The notes under the pieces were generated by a model. It ran no database searches, was not told where the DNA came from, and saw nothing but the letters and a program-made list of their open reading frames with translations. Below, one piece after another: positions 33,815 to 43,414 of a DNA stretch of 64,000 nucleotides. Position 1 is the stretch's first letter, and every line of letters begins with the position of its first letter. Where the stretch lies: NCBI RefSeq assembly GCF_005503145.1, contig NZ_SCNV01000031.1:1-64000 (forward strand), in the 5' to 3' direction. The stretch comes from Burkholderia sp. 4M9327F10. GTDB taxonomy: Bacteria; Pseudomonadota; Gammaproteobacteria; Burkholderiales; Burkholderiaceae. Both the position numbers and the translations under genes were made by a program.

Positions 33815-36800
33815 TCAGTAGAACCAGCTATAACGCGCGCCGATCACGGTGACCGGGGCCGAGCCAACCTGCGACACACTTTCATGCTCCAGATACAGCG
33901 CCGCATGATCGCCACCGAATACGCTGCCGGCCACCCCCAGGCTGACCTGCGGCCCCCACCCCTGCACCGAGTTGTGCACGATGCCCACATCGAGGAACGG
34001 CCGCCAGCGATGCGTGTACTGATCGAGCAAGTCGTTACCGAAGCCGAAGAACAGGCCGTACTGCGCATAGGTCAGCGGCATGAAGGTAGCGGCGCTGGCC
34101 GGCCCTGCGCTCAGTGGCGAGAGACGCGAGATCAGCGCGTCGGCCGCGCCGCTTGCGCCATACTCGCCACGCGCCCCGGCGAGGCGCACGGTGAAGTCCG
34201 GATAGCCGGTGCGGATCTTGTAGCCAATTTCGCCCGAGGACAGCACGCCGCTGCCCAGGTAGTCGCGTGCCTGACTATAGAAGCGGTCCGCCTCGAGCGT
34301 GCCCGACGCGTAGATACGCGTCGTCATGCGCCAGTTGAAGCCGCCTGTCAGGTTGTCCTTCATGCCGCCTATCAGCAGCGCCTGGGACTCGGTCGCGCTC
34401 TGGTCGCGGCCGGCGCTGCCCGTCAGCGTGAGGTTCGAGTTGCGGCCGAGTTCGCCCGCGAAATTGAACGTATAAAAACTGTCGAGCCCTTCGCGCCGGC
34501 CGCCGGTCACCTGCAACGCGGTATCGAGCGTCTGGCGGCGGACAAAGAAATCCAGCGCGCGGTCCACACCGGGCACATTCACCAGTTGCGTCTGATCGAC
34601 CGACCATTGATAGCGTTGCGTGCCGATCACGCCGATCATGTAGCGGTCCGCCACCTTCATGCTGCCGTTGAGCGTCTGCTCCACGTAATCGAGCGGGTGT
34701 TCGACGTAGTTCTCCACCGTCGTGCCGAGCGACTGCGGCCAGCCGAGCGCCGTCTCGGTGAGACGCGTATGCAGCTCGCTGTCTTCCGGCGCACCGTCGA
34801 GACCGTTGAAGGCGAGTTGCTCCGCCTGGCCCGGACGGTCGAGCGCGATGGTGGCGTCGATGCGGCCGTACAGCGGCAGGCGCGCGCCCTCCTTGTCGAC
34901 CAGGCGTTCCATGGCCGCCGTATCGCCCTCGGCCAGCGCAATTGCGAGCTGCGAGTCGGCCGGTTGCGCGAGGCGGTTGCCGTACTGCTCGGCGAGCCAG
35001 CGTTTGGCAAGCGGATTCGCCTCGTGCGACAAGGCCCAGGCCACGGCGACGTCCTTCGCCACCGCCGACTTGAGGCGCCCATCGTCCAGCGCCTTGACGG
35101 CCGCGGCCGGCGGCGCGGGCGGCAGGCCCGGTGCATCGCCGAGCAGCGTGCGGCGCAGCGCGGTATTGTCGTTGCGGCCGGCGTCGTGCTTCAGCAGATC
35201 GTCAAGCAGTCCTCTGGATACATCGGCGTCGGCAAAGATTGCCGCCAGCGAGACACGCCGGCCTCTCACCTGTTCGCGCGCTTCGGCATCCTGCGAGGCA
35301 CGCCGTTTGAGCGCCGCCTGGGCGCCGCTGCCGCCGTGCTGCACGGCCTGCTCGTCGAGTTCGATCTGACGCCACACCTTGCGGCGCAGCGACCAGGCGA
35401 GATCGGGCCGCCCGGCCATCTCCTGCGCGTCGGCCAGCGTCAGCAGCCACAGCGGGTCACGCGACATCAGCGCCGACTGCAGGCGCAGATACTGCAGCGC
35501 CGCGACCGGCCGGTTCCTGCGCAACTCCGCCGCGGCAAACGGCCCCCACAGCAGGCTGTTCTGGGCCGCGTCGTCGCGCCAGCGTGCGAGCACCTTGCGC
35601 AGATCGGCGTCGCTGCCGTAATCGACCAGCGTCCAGATCAGCGCCGCGCGCACCTCGGGTGTGGCGCCGGGAAGATCCACGGCGCGCTCCAGATCGTGCA
35701 GGGCGTCGAGCGGCCGGCCGGTCTGCCGGTAATACTCGGCGCGTACGCCGAGAAAGTCCGGCGACTGTTCGGCCGCCGCGCGCTGCTCCGGCGTCAGGCT
35801 ATCGAGCAAGGCGGCGACGCGGTCCATTGCCTGCGCGTCGGTGTAGTAATAGATCGCGGACTGCAGCGCACGCGGCGTGTTGTCGCGCTCGTACTGCAGT
35901 TGCGCGGTGCGGCCGGCGTCGAGCGGATACGCGTCGTAGAAGTACGTCATCGCGCTCAGGTCTTCGGAGGTTTCCTCGCCGCTCGCAAGCAGATGTTTGT
36001 ACGCGTCGTTCGCCACCTTGTCCTGTTGCAGCAGGCGTGCAAGCTGGGCATCGTTGCGCCAGAACAGCACGTCGTCGTCACGTGCGCCGGCACGCGCCTG
36101 CTCCAGCACAGCGAGCGCGTCGGCATACTTGCCCTGGCGATACAGAATGCTCGCTGCGTGCAATGCATACGACGTGTTGCCCGGCTCGCTCGCCTGCAGC
36201 TTGCGCCAGATGGCAAGCGCCTCGTCGTCGTGGCCCGCGCGCTCGGCGAGAATCGCCATGCGTTCGTCGATCGCGTGACTGCCCGCATCGCGCGTATGCG
36301 CCTGCAGGAAGGCCAGTCCGTCGTCTGGCCGGCCGAGGCGCTCGTAAGTGGCAATCACCGAGTCCACCAGCTTCAGGTCGCCGGGCGCTGCGTTCGACGC
36401 ATGCACGAGCGCGGCGAGATAGGCCGAGTCGTCGTTGAGCATCGGCGCGAGACGCAGCACGTTGCTCCAGCCGAGCGGATCGTTCGACGCCTGCGCGTAA
36501 CCCAGCCAGGATTGCAGCGCGAGCGGCGCCGCGCGGTTCCATTCGGCCACCTGGGCGAGACGCTTGAGCCAGAGGGCCGAGTGCGGGTCTTTGGCGACCT
36601 GCGCGGCGGCGACCTTCTGCGCGTTGTCGAGGTCGCTCGATTCGAGAAACGCCTGATAGACGAGGCTCGCGACATCGACGCCGGCCGGGGCGGCAGCGGT
36701 TGCCGATGCCGATGCCGATGCCGCGGCGGCGCCCGGCTCGTTCGACTCGTTCGACTCGCCCGATCGGCCCGATTCGTCCGAGCCAGCCGGATTGCCGTTC

Positions 36801-37846
36801 GCAGCGACGCTCAGCGCTACGCGCAACACCCGCTCCCGCATGGGCTGCAACATGCCGCTGCCGCCTTGCGGACCATCCATATACGTATAAGCCCCGGGCG
36901 GGTGTCCTGGCTTCCGCCCTGCCCGCAACACCAGCGACGCCAGCGCGAAGCCGCCGAACGGTCTCCGTAGTCCCTGTAGCCCACGCGGCTCGTGCGGCTG
37001 CGCACTGGTGTATTTCATCAGTGCCTTCGCATACTGGTCGACCCGCTCGGGCCGTTGCGCGGCACGCGCGAGATTGAGCAGCACGATCAGCGTATCGCGG
37101 TCGTTGGCGAGCGTGCCGACATGTTCGTCGGCTGCCTGCAGCGCCTCGACCAGCAGGTTGCCCGACTGCAGCGCGCGAATGCCCGCAATGAAACAGCGGC
37201 GCTGCTCGTCGCGCGTCTTTGCGTCCGCCTGCTGCTGAAACCAGGCGGCGGCGGCGCGGCGGTACTGGCCGACCCACAGCCCGTACTTCGCCACCTCGGC
37301 ATTCCAGCGCTGACGATCCTGCGGATCTTGCGCCGCGAGGCGCGCATACAGTTGCACAGCCAGCTCCGGCGCGCCGACAGCGGCAGCACGCGCGGCGAGA
37401 ATCTCCAGCTCGGTGTTGTCCCAGGCGAGACCGGCCACCGCCGCAAGCTGCGCGCGCAGCGCCGCGAGCGCGGCCGCGCGGCGCGGATCGCCGGCCGGAA
37501 TCGCGAACGCCTCCCGCTCGGCCACCGTCAGGCGCAACAGGGTCGCGGCGCGATGCAGTTCGTCGCTATGCTGGTCGTCCATGCGCTGGGCGATGCGCTC
37601 GGCGTCGTCGTCGCGGCCCAACTGCGCGTACTGCGCGCCGAGCGTGGTGAGCAGTTCGGCGTTTTCGGGCTGCACGCGCAGCCAGGCTTCCAGATAAGCC
37701 GCGCTCAGGTCGCTCGGCTCAGCTGCCGCGGTCATCCGCTCGCGCAGGCCGCCGTGCGGGTAGGTGGCGTAAAACGTCGGCACCACCACCGCTGCGAGCA
37801 GCAGTACCAGCCAAGGGGAAGCAATGCGCGGGCGGCTAGTGTCCAC
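33815..37846 (-). CDS. pelB: Pel outer-membrane export protein PelB (TPR + beta-barrel)
   Basis: A roughly 1343-residue export protein: one N-terminal membrane anchor (SPWLVLLLAAVVVPTFYATY), about 900 residues of TPR-type helices (AYLEAWLRVQPENAELLTTL and many similar), and a C-terminal beta-barrel of about 250-300 residues ending in ...VIGARYSWFY with an aromatic terminal residue. PelB guides and exports Pel through the outer membrane. It is longer than P. aeruginosa PelB (about 1193). A low-complexity ASASASATAAA/SNESNE insert near residue 380 adds part of this. The GTG at 37846 overlaps pelA by 11 bp; upstream in-frame residues are less likely. Confidence 0.95.
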   Translation of the reverse strand: MDTSRPRIASPWLVLLLAAVVVPTFYATYPHGGLRERMTAAAEPSDLSAAYLEAWLRVQPENAELLTTLGAQYAQLGRDDDAERIAQRMDDQHSDELHRAATLLRLTVAEREAFAIPAGDPRRAAALAALRAQLAAVAGLAWDNTELEILAARAAAVGAPELAVQLYARLAAQDPQDRQRWNAEVAKYGLWVGQYRRAAAAWFQQQADAKTRDEQRRCFIAGIRALQSGNLLVEALQAADEHVGTLANDRDTLIVLLNLARAAQRPERVDQYAKALMKYTSAQPHEPRGLQGLRRPFGGFALASLVLRAGRKPGHPPGAYTYMDGPQGGSGMLQPMRERVLRVALSVAANGNPAGSDESGRSGESNESNEPGAAAASASASATAAAPAGVDVASLVYQAFLESSDLDNAQKVAAAQVAKDPHSALWLKRLAQVAEWNRAAPLALQSWLGYAQASNDPLGWSNVLRLAPMLNDDSAYLAALVHASNAAPGDLKLVDSVIATYERLGRPDDGLAFLQAHTRDAGSHAIDERMAILAERAGHDDEALAIWRKLQASEPGNTSYALHAASILYRQGKYADALAVLEQARAGARDDDVLFWRNDAQLARLLQQDKVANDAYKHLLASGEETSEDLSAMTYFYDAYPLDAGRTAQLQYERDNTPRALQSAIYYYTDAQAMDRVAALLDSLTPEQRAAAEQSPDFLGVRAEYYRQTGRPLDALHDLERAVDLPGATPEVRAALIWTLVDYGSDADLRKVLARWRDDAAQNSLLWGPFAAAELRRNRPVAALQYLRLQSALMSRDPLWLLTLADAQEMAGRPDLAWSLRRKVWRQIELDEQAVQHGGSGAQAALKRRASQDAEAREQVRGRRVSLAAIFADADVSRGLLDDLLKHDAGRNDNTALRRTLLGDAPGLPPAPPAAAVKALDDGRLKSAVAKDVAVAWALSHEANPLAKRWLAEQYGNRLAQPADSQLAIALAEGDTAAMERLVDKEGARLPLYGRIDATIALDRPGQAEQLAFNGLDGAPEDSELHTRLTETALGWPQSLGTTVENYVEHPLDYVEQTLNGSMKVADRYMIGVIGTQRYQWSVDQTQLVNVPGVDRALDFFVRRQTLDTALQVTGGRREGLDSFYTFNFAGELGRNSNLTLTGSAGRDQSATESQALLIGGMKDNLTGGFNWRMTTRIYASGTLEADRFYSQARDYLGSGVLSSGEIGYKIRTGYPDFTVRLAGARGEYGASGAADALISRLSPLSAGPASAATFMPLTYAQYGLFFGFGNDLLDQYTHRWRPFLDVGIVHNSVQGWGPQVSLGVAGSVFGGDHAALYLEHESVSQVGSAPVTVIGARYSWFY

Positions 37847-40751
37847 AGGCGATCTCGACGCGTTGATACTCGACCTGCTGGGCGGCGACGCCCGCGGTGT
37901 CGAAACGCAGCAGCGCACCGTCGCGCCGCACGGCCACCGGCTTGCCGCCGACATTCGCGCTACAGGTTTGTGCGTTGGCCAGCGTGACGAACGGCTGGTA
38001 GTAGCCGCCGAACTCGAAGCTCATGCCATTGGCAGTGGAGCGGAAGTTGCGCACGAAACCATTGGCCTCGGCGATGTACGGCAGCGCACGCGCTCCGTTG
38101 GCGCCGCCCGCACCGCTTGCGCCGTTGGCGCCGAGTGCAAAGCGCGCCTCCCCGCCATCGATATGGATATAGGTCCCGTCCGGTCCCGCAGCGAAACCGG
38201 TCACGCCCGAGGCCCCGTCGAGCAGCGGCGCATTCGCGCCCGGCCAATGCAGCTCGCGCACTTCGCCGTTGCCGCGCACCACCCAGCCGTCGCGGCTGCC
38301 CACCTGACGCGCCACCGCAAACGAACGCCAGTCGAGCACCTTGCGGATATAGTCGGTCACATGCACCGGCAGCACCGGCTGCGTGAGCACGGCCGAGAAA
38401 ATCTGGTCGAGCGCGCGCAGCGAGGCCACCTTGGTGCCGCTATACATGTGGTAGTAGATATCGATCGGCTTGAAGCGGCGCGGCCGGTCGGTCATGTCGA
38501 AGGTTTCGAGCACGCGCGTGAAGCCGTAGAACGGCCCTTGCCAGTCGTTCGTATAAACGTTTTCATCCTGGTTCGGCGCGTACACCTGATAGGCGCCCGG
38601 TCCCTTGTCCACCCCGATCGGCGCGATATTGGTCCAGCTCGGCGCGGACTTCGTGATGACAGTGTCGCCGCCGTTGAAGTTGTAGACGCCTGCTTCGTAC
38701 ACCTTACGTACCACGATGCCCGGCGGCTGGCAGTCGCCGGACCATTGCAGCACGACGGTCTTCTTGCCGGGCGGCGCGAGGCGCGAGTTGATGTAGTCGA
38801 TCGACCCGCTCACTTCGCGGTCGATATTGAAGCTGTAGCCCGGAATGTTCAGCGAGAACGCCGCATCGCCGCCGCCGCGGTCCACCCTGGCGCCGTTGCT
38901 GTTCACGTTTTCCCACTGGAACGGATGCGAGTAGGTATGCGTGCCGATCTCCACATACGGCAGCGCAAACATCTTGCGGGCAATCTCCTCGAGACGCGGC
39001 GAGATCTTCGGATACAGCCCGGCCGCCCCCACCTCCCCTTCGATCACCGAGAGCGTCATCGGAATCTTGTAGCGGGTGAAAATCTGCTCGTACAGCGCTT
39101 CGCCCGAATAGTCGGGACCGGGAAATTCGGCGCGCGAGGCGAAGCCGTCGCCGTCGACATGGGTCATCAGCAGGCGCCGGCCGTTTTCAGTGGTGACGCT
39201 CGGCGACGGCATGCCCGGCAGACGCAGCGCGGCGGCGAGGAACTTGAGCGGTTCGATGGCCCAACGCTCCTGGCCGATGCTATCGAGCGACACCGAGGTG
39301 TACGGGTTCAGCGCATAGCCGCCCCAAGGCGTCAGCGCGACCGGGTCGATCAGCGCGCCGTTGGCCGACAGGCGCAGCAGCGAGTGGCTTTTCACCCCGG
39401 CACGCACGCCGAGCAGGTCACGCGGATCGGGCCGCGGATCGATCTCGAAGCCGACCATCGGGTCGCGCGCGATCACGTTCACCGGCGCGACCATCGTGCC
39501 CGGCACGGCCTGCAGATCGAGCGCATCGCCGATCGCGCCGGTGGGATCGAAACCGAACTGGCCGAGGAACACCACCGGCACATGGTCGACGATGCGTGCA
39601 GCGATCCAGCGCTGCCATGTCTGCGGGTCGGGCAAGGCGTTGCCCTGCAGCCAGGCGACCACGCCGGCATAGCGGTCCGGCGTGATGCTGGCCGGCAAGG
39701 GTTTGGAAAAATCGGCGTACTCGACGTCGTAGCCGAGGTAGTTGAGCGGCGTGGCGAGATCGCGCACGCCGACGCTCAGATCGAGCGGCTCCCGGGTGTC
39801 GCGGTCCTGCACGACGAGGATCTTGCGCGGCAGCACCTCGATCGCCCCCACGCCGACGATATCGCGGGCGACGCTTGTCACGTAAGGAATAACCGCGGGC
39901 GCAGCCCCAGGTTCAGCCCCGCTGGCAAGCACCTGCGCCGCCGTGCTGCGGGCACAGTCGCGGTCGGTGCGCGGGCAATATTCGAGCGAGACGACCGGCA
40001 CGCCGGTCTGCTGCGTGAAGCTGCGCGCCGCGGCCAGCCGGCTCGCGCGCGCTGCCTCCGGTACGTCGACCGGCAAGGTGCCGGTGTCGTTGAGGCCGCG
40101 CACCAGCGAGTCACCCACCACCGCATAGAGCGTTTTCGCGTGCGGCGCGGCGGCCTGCAGCGCATTTGGCCCGGCCACCACCAGACGCGCCTCCGGATGC
40201 GCCGCGTGGATCGCTTCCGCGGCAGCAATCTCGGCCGGCGTGTCGAGCAGGACACCCCGATAGCCGCGCGCCCACAGCGGCTCGACAGACTGCACGACCT
40301 GCCCGGTTGTCGCGCCGGTATCGGCGGGACGCATGCGGGCTATCCAGACCGTGTGCGCCAGCGGATGCGCCGCCGGGTCGAAACCGCGCGCGGGATCGAG
40401 CACCACGGCATCGAACGCCTGCAACTGATCGACCGGCGGATTGGCGGCGTAGAAGAACGCGAGGTTCGGCTGCGGAGCATGGCCGGCAGCGTTCGCGGGC
40501 GCATCGGCTGCGTGGGCGTCTTGCCACGGCGCCGCGCCGGCGCCAAGGACGGCGAGCACTGCCCAAAACAGCGTGCGGCAAAGCGCTGCACTTTTCCACA
40601 GCGTGCAGTCCGATGACGCATTCAAACGGCGTGGGCGTTTAAAACAGACCCACCGCTCGATAATCGCGCGCCTTGCGATTCGCTTGACGAGTAGCCCCAC
40701 CCCCTGGAGCCCCACTCGCACGCCGAATATCGGCGCAATCCTCACTCTCAT
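37836..40751 (-). CDS. pelA: Pel deacetylase/hydrolase PelA
   Basis: A multidomain periplasmic enzyme of up to 971 residues that partly deacetylates Pel and can hydrolyse it. A GH114-like N-terminal domain (FFYAANPPVDQLQAFDAVVL, then VVSLEYCPR with candidate catalytic Glu257) is followed by a deacetylase domain with HVDGDGF (Asp533, Asp535) and GTHTYSHP (His605, His609). The 72-residue spacing between the first Asp and first His equals that in P. aeruginosa PelA (D528-H600). The signal peptide lies unusually far in (about residues 52-81), so the true start may be nearer, for example the TTG at 40625. It leads the pel operon. Confidence 0.97.
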   Translation of the reverse strand: MRVRIAPIFGVRVGLQGVGLLVKRIARRAIIERWVCFKRPRRLNASSDCTLWKSAALCRTLFWAVLAVLGAGAAPWQDAHAADAPANAAGHAPQPNLAFFYAANPPVDQLQAFDAVVLDPARGFDPAAHPLAHTVWIARMRPADTGATTGQVVQSVEPLWARGYRGVLLDTPAEIAAAEAIHAAHPEARLVVAGPNALQAAAPHAKTLYAVVGDSLVRGLNDTGTLPVDVPEAARASRLAAARSFTQQTGVPVVSLEYCPRTDRDCARSTAAQVLASGAEPGAAPAVIPYVTSVARDIVGVGAIEVLPRKILVVQDRDTREPLDLSVGVRDLATPLNYLGYDVEYADFSKPLPASITPDRYAGVVAWLQGNALPDPQTWQRWIAARIVDHVPVVFLGQFGFDPTGAIGDALDLQAVPGTMVAPVNVIARDPMVGFEIDPRPDPRDLLGVRAGVKSHSLLRLSANGALIDPVALTPWGGYALNPYTSVSLDSIGQERWAIEPLKFLAAALRLPGMPSPSVTTENGRRLLMTHVDGDGFASRAEFPGPDYSGEALYEQIFTRYKIPMTLSVIEGEVGAAGLYPKISPRLEEIARKMFALPYVEIGTHTYSHPFQWENVNSNGARVDRGGGDAAFSLNIPGYSFNIDREVSGSIDYINSRLAPPGKKTVVLQWSGDCQPPGIVVRKVYEAGVYNFNGGDTVITKSAPSWTNIAPIGVDKGPGAYQVYAPNQDENVYTNDWQGPFYGFTRVLETFDMTDRPRRFKPIDIYYHMYSGTKVASLRALDQIFSAVLTQPVLPVHVTDYIRKVLDWRSFAVARQVGSRDGWVVRGNGEVRELHWPGANAPLLDGASGVTGFAAGPDGTYIHIDGGEARFALGANGASGAGGANGARALPYIAEANGFVRNFRSTANGMSFEFGGYYQPFVTLANAQTCSANVGGKPVAVRRDGALLRFDTAGVAAQQVEYQRVEIACGH

Positions 40752-41519
40752 CTGATTTCTTATGAACTCTTTGGATGTTTTATTGGCAACCGGTGATACA
40801 CGGCCTTGCCAATCCGGCCAAATCTACCGATTCGACTTCAAACGCTGCCGATATTTACCGGTCAGCTTCCCAGATACGGGAAAAACAAATGGTCAGATTC
40901 ACGCAGTGGCCAACAGGATTGAGCGCGATACAGGAGGCATGGCCAACACAGTGAATCGGCGCGCATTCTAACGCGTTCCGCCAATCCCGGAATCATTATT
41001 TTTGCGACAAAGTTATCACTCAACCTTAGTCAGATCAAAAGGCTGGCAGTCAATTATGAGATAAATCAAGGGGAGCGGGCTGACGCAAACGTTTTCCGGA
41101 AACGAAGCGATCCCAGATACTAAAGATTGATTTGACTATCTTTAACATTTCAATCCACGCACTCAGCTTCGAACGGTCGTTCTTTTTATTCGCATTTAAG
41201 AAATCCGCGCAAACGTTATCGCATGAAACTTCGCGGGACGTTAATTATCCTTTTGTGTCCGAATATCGAAAGCGCCATTCGTGCGCATTTCGTGCGCCAT
41301 ACGTGCGAATTTCGTGGCCCATTCCGGGCCATTCAAATTGACGAAGTGCGCGTGCAGCAAACGCCCAACACATGGCGGCAAATTCCGCCCTTGCGGCCTG
41401 CAAGCCGCGCCCAAACCGCAGACCTGCCGATAGAATGCGCGGTGGGTTCGTTGCGCCTGTTTCGCCAGGCATCCCCATAGCCTTTCATCACTCCATCCAC
41501 CCTTCAGGCCAGGCAGCGC
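40752..41519. other. Long divergent intergenic region between pelA and the GGDEF gene
   Basis: About 770 bp with clearly lower GC content than the surrounding genes, including A/T-rich stretches around 40980-41240. Short open frames here have no coding character or recognisable products. It must contain the pel promoter and the promoter of the diguanylate cyclase gene. I could not identify specific activator sites by eye. Confidence 0.6.
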
Positions 41520-42956
41520 ATGAAGAGCAGCATCATGAGTCTGGCGGTCAGCCGCCACCATCGCATTGCGGCCTATGGCGTGTCCGGTCTCATTCTCTGC
41601 GTGATACTGGCCATCTTGCCGGTAGCCGGTGTCGCTGCGCCCAGAGTGGCTGCCTTCCTGCCGTTGTTCGCGATGGCCGTGTTTATCACTGAAGGCCTCA
41701 CCGCCTATCTGCTGTGGACGCAGTTCATGATTACCCGCGGCGCGTTTCTCGCGGCGCTAGCCGGCGCCTATGCGTACACCTCGGTGGCGGTGGCGATCCA
41801 GTTGATGGTGTTCCCCGGCGTGTTCTCGCCGGGCGGACTGCTCGGGGCGGGGCCGCAAAGCGCAGTCTGGATCTGGGCTTTCTGGCATGGCGGCTCGCCC
41901 ATTCTGATCCTCGTCGCGCTATACGTGCGGCGCCGTTTCCCCAATCCGCTGCCACGCGCGCGACTCCGTCTCGCGGGCCTTGCGCTGATGGGCGGCCCAG
42001 CGTGCCTGTCGCTGCTGGTTTGCATGCTGGCCATTCGCGGCGCGGCAGCGCTACCCCAGCTTGTCGACGCCCAGTCGTACCAGCGCCTGCAGCACAGTCC
42101 CCCGGGCATCAGCGTCGCGGTGCTGAGCGCAGTCGCGCTGCTCTATCTGGTGATCACCACGCGGCTGCGAACCCTGCTCGAACTGTGGCTCGGCGTGGCG
42201 CTGTTTGCCGGTCTCGGCGACGTACTCGTGACGCTGGTGGCGAACTCGCGCTACAGCGTGGGCTGGTACGTCGCGCGGCTCGAATCCGTGCTGGCGTCGA
42301 GCACCGTGCTCGGCGTGCTGATCTGGGAGATCAGCCATCTGTACCGCGAACTGCACGCGGCCAATGCGCGGCTTGCCGAACACGCGTCGCGCGACGGCCT
42401 GACCAGCATCTTCAACCGGCGCTACTTCGAGGAACGCTACCCGTTGGCACTCGGCCAGGCCAACGCGGCGCAACGCGCGCTATCGATCCTGATGGTCGAC
42501 ATCGATCACTTCAAACGCTTTAACGACACGTTTGGCCATTTGCACGGCGACGAATGCCTGGTGGCCGTGGCGGGTGCATTGCAGGCGGGTCTGAGGCGCA
42601 GCGGCGATTTTGTCGCCCGCTTCGGGGGAGAGGAGTTCGTGGTGGTGCTGCCGGATTGCGACCGCGAAATGGCTACGCGCCTTGCGGACATGTTGCATAC
42701 AGCAGTCGCCCGGCTCGAAGTCGCCGCGCCTTGCAACGAGGTGGGCGGTGTGAACGTATGTGTGAGCGTATCGATCGGCGCGGCGACCTCCACCCCCGCT
42801 GAGCCGATCCCGGCTGCCGAACTCCTCGCGCACGCCGACGCGGCCCTGTACCGCGCCAAGGAAGCGGGCCGCAATCGCGTCACAGCATGGCACACGGCGC
42901 CGTTGGCGCGTACGGACGATGCGCCGGCATCCCCGGCTTCCGTGCACGCCCATTAG
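41520..42956 (+). CDS. Membrane-bound diguanylate cyclase (MASE-type sensor + GGDEF)
   Basis: A 478-residue protein: about eight N-terminal membrane segments (residues 15-280, similar to MASE4-type sensors), a short linker (HLYRELHAANARLAEHASRD) and a GGDEF domain. The active site is intact as GGEEF (369-373) in RFGGEEFVVVLPD. An inhibitory I-site RSGD (360-363) sits five residues before it. It should make c-di-GMP from GTP with product inhibition. Its divergent position next to pelA, whose operon encodes the c-di-GMP receptor PelD, suggests a dedicated activator of Pel. Either Met at 41520 or 41535 may start. Confidence 0.94.
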   Translation: MKSSIMSLAVSRHHRIAAYGVSGLILCVILAILPVAGVAAPRVAAFLPLFAMAVFITEGLTAYLLWTQFMITRGAFLAALAGAYAYTSVAVAIQLMVFPGVFSPGGLLGAGPQSAVWIWAFWHGGSPILILVALYVRRRFPNPLPRARLRLAGLALMGGPACLSLLVCMLAIRGAAALPQLVDAQSYQRLQHSPPGISVAVLSAVALLYLVITTRLRTLLELWLGVALFAGLGDVLVTLVANSRYSVGWYVARLESVLASSTVLGVLIWEISHLYRELHAANARLAEHASRDGLTSIFNRRYFEERYPLALGQANAAQRALSILMVDIDHFKRFNDTFGHLHGDECLVAVAGALQAGLRRSGDFVARFGGEEFVVVLPDCDREMATRLADMLHTAVARLEVAAPCNEVGGVNVCVSVSIGAATSTPAEPIPAAELLAHADAALYRAKEAGRNRVTAWHTAPLARTDDAPASPASVHAH

Positions 42957-43008
42957 CGCCGCCCCCCCGGGTTAAGCGGCAGTCCAGCGCCCCGTTGTTC
43001 GTTTCCGG

Positions 43009-43398
43009 CTAGCTCGCCGCCGCGCCAGGATTCAGTTCGCTGTGCAGCACGACCAGCCAGCGGCGCGGGCAATCGGCGGCAATCTGCGGCCCTTGCTGGC
43101 CGTCGCGCGCAGCGGCAACAAAACCCTTCTGCCGGGCGAAGCCGAACGCGCGGCGCGCGTCGGCTTGCAGCCACATCGATACCAGGCCGCAGGTCACGAA
43201 GCCGAACACCGAGACGATCTGCGGCGAGAGCGCCGGATCGATCTGGTGTGCTAACAATGTGAATGCGCTGGTCAGAATCTGGCTGGCGACAATTGCGACC
43301 AGCACAACCTTGAGCATGCCTCGCAACATCATTCCTGGTCTTGGGGGCACCATCTGCTTCTTCGGTCCTTCTGCTGGTTTGTTCAGGGGGTCGCGCAT
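43009..43398 (-). CDS. Hypothetical membrane protein
   Basis: A 129-residue protein, MRDPLNKPAEGPKKQMVPPR..., with two hydrophobic segments (about residues 28-48 and 59-78: MLKVVLVAIVASQILTSAFT and PQIVSVFGFVTCGLVSMWLQ) and a soluble, basic C-terminal tail. It is likely a small inner-membrane protein. I do not recognise a family. The ATG at 43398 was chosen because it directly precedes the positively charged leader. The next gene upstream (GNAT) is 17 bp away on the same strand, so it may be co-transcribed. Confidence 0.7.
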   Translation of the reverse strand: MRDPLNKPAEGPKKQMVPPRPGMMLRGMLKVVLVAIVASQILTSAFTLLAHQIDPALSPQIVSVFGFVTCGLVSMWLQADARRAFGFARQKGFVAAARDGQQGPQIAADCPRRWLVVLHSELNPGAAAS

Positions 43399-43414
43399 GG
43401 ATGCGTGTGAATAG

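Noticed and set aside
33884..36970. Plus-strand open frame of 1028 codons
   Set aside because: It is antisense to pelB, whose TPR and barrel features are clear; no protein features in the antisense translation.
40762..41341. Small open frames in the pelA upstream region as possible peptides
   Set aside because: They lack ribosome sites and family features, and the composition is A/T-rich non-coding.
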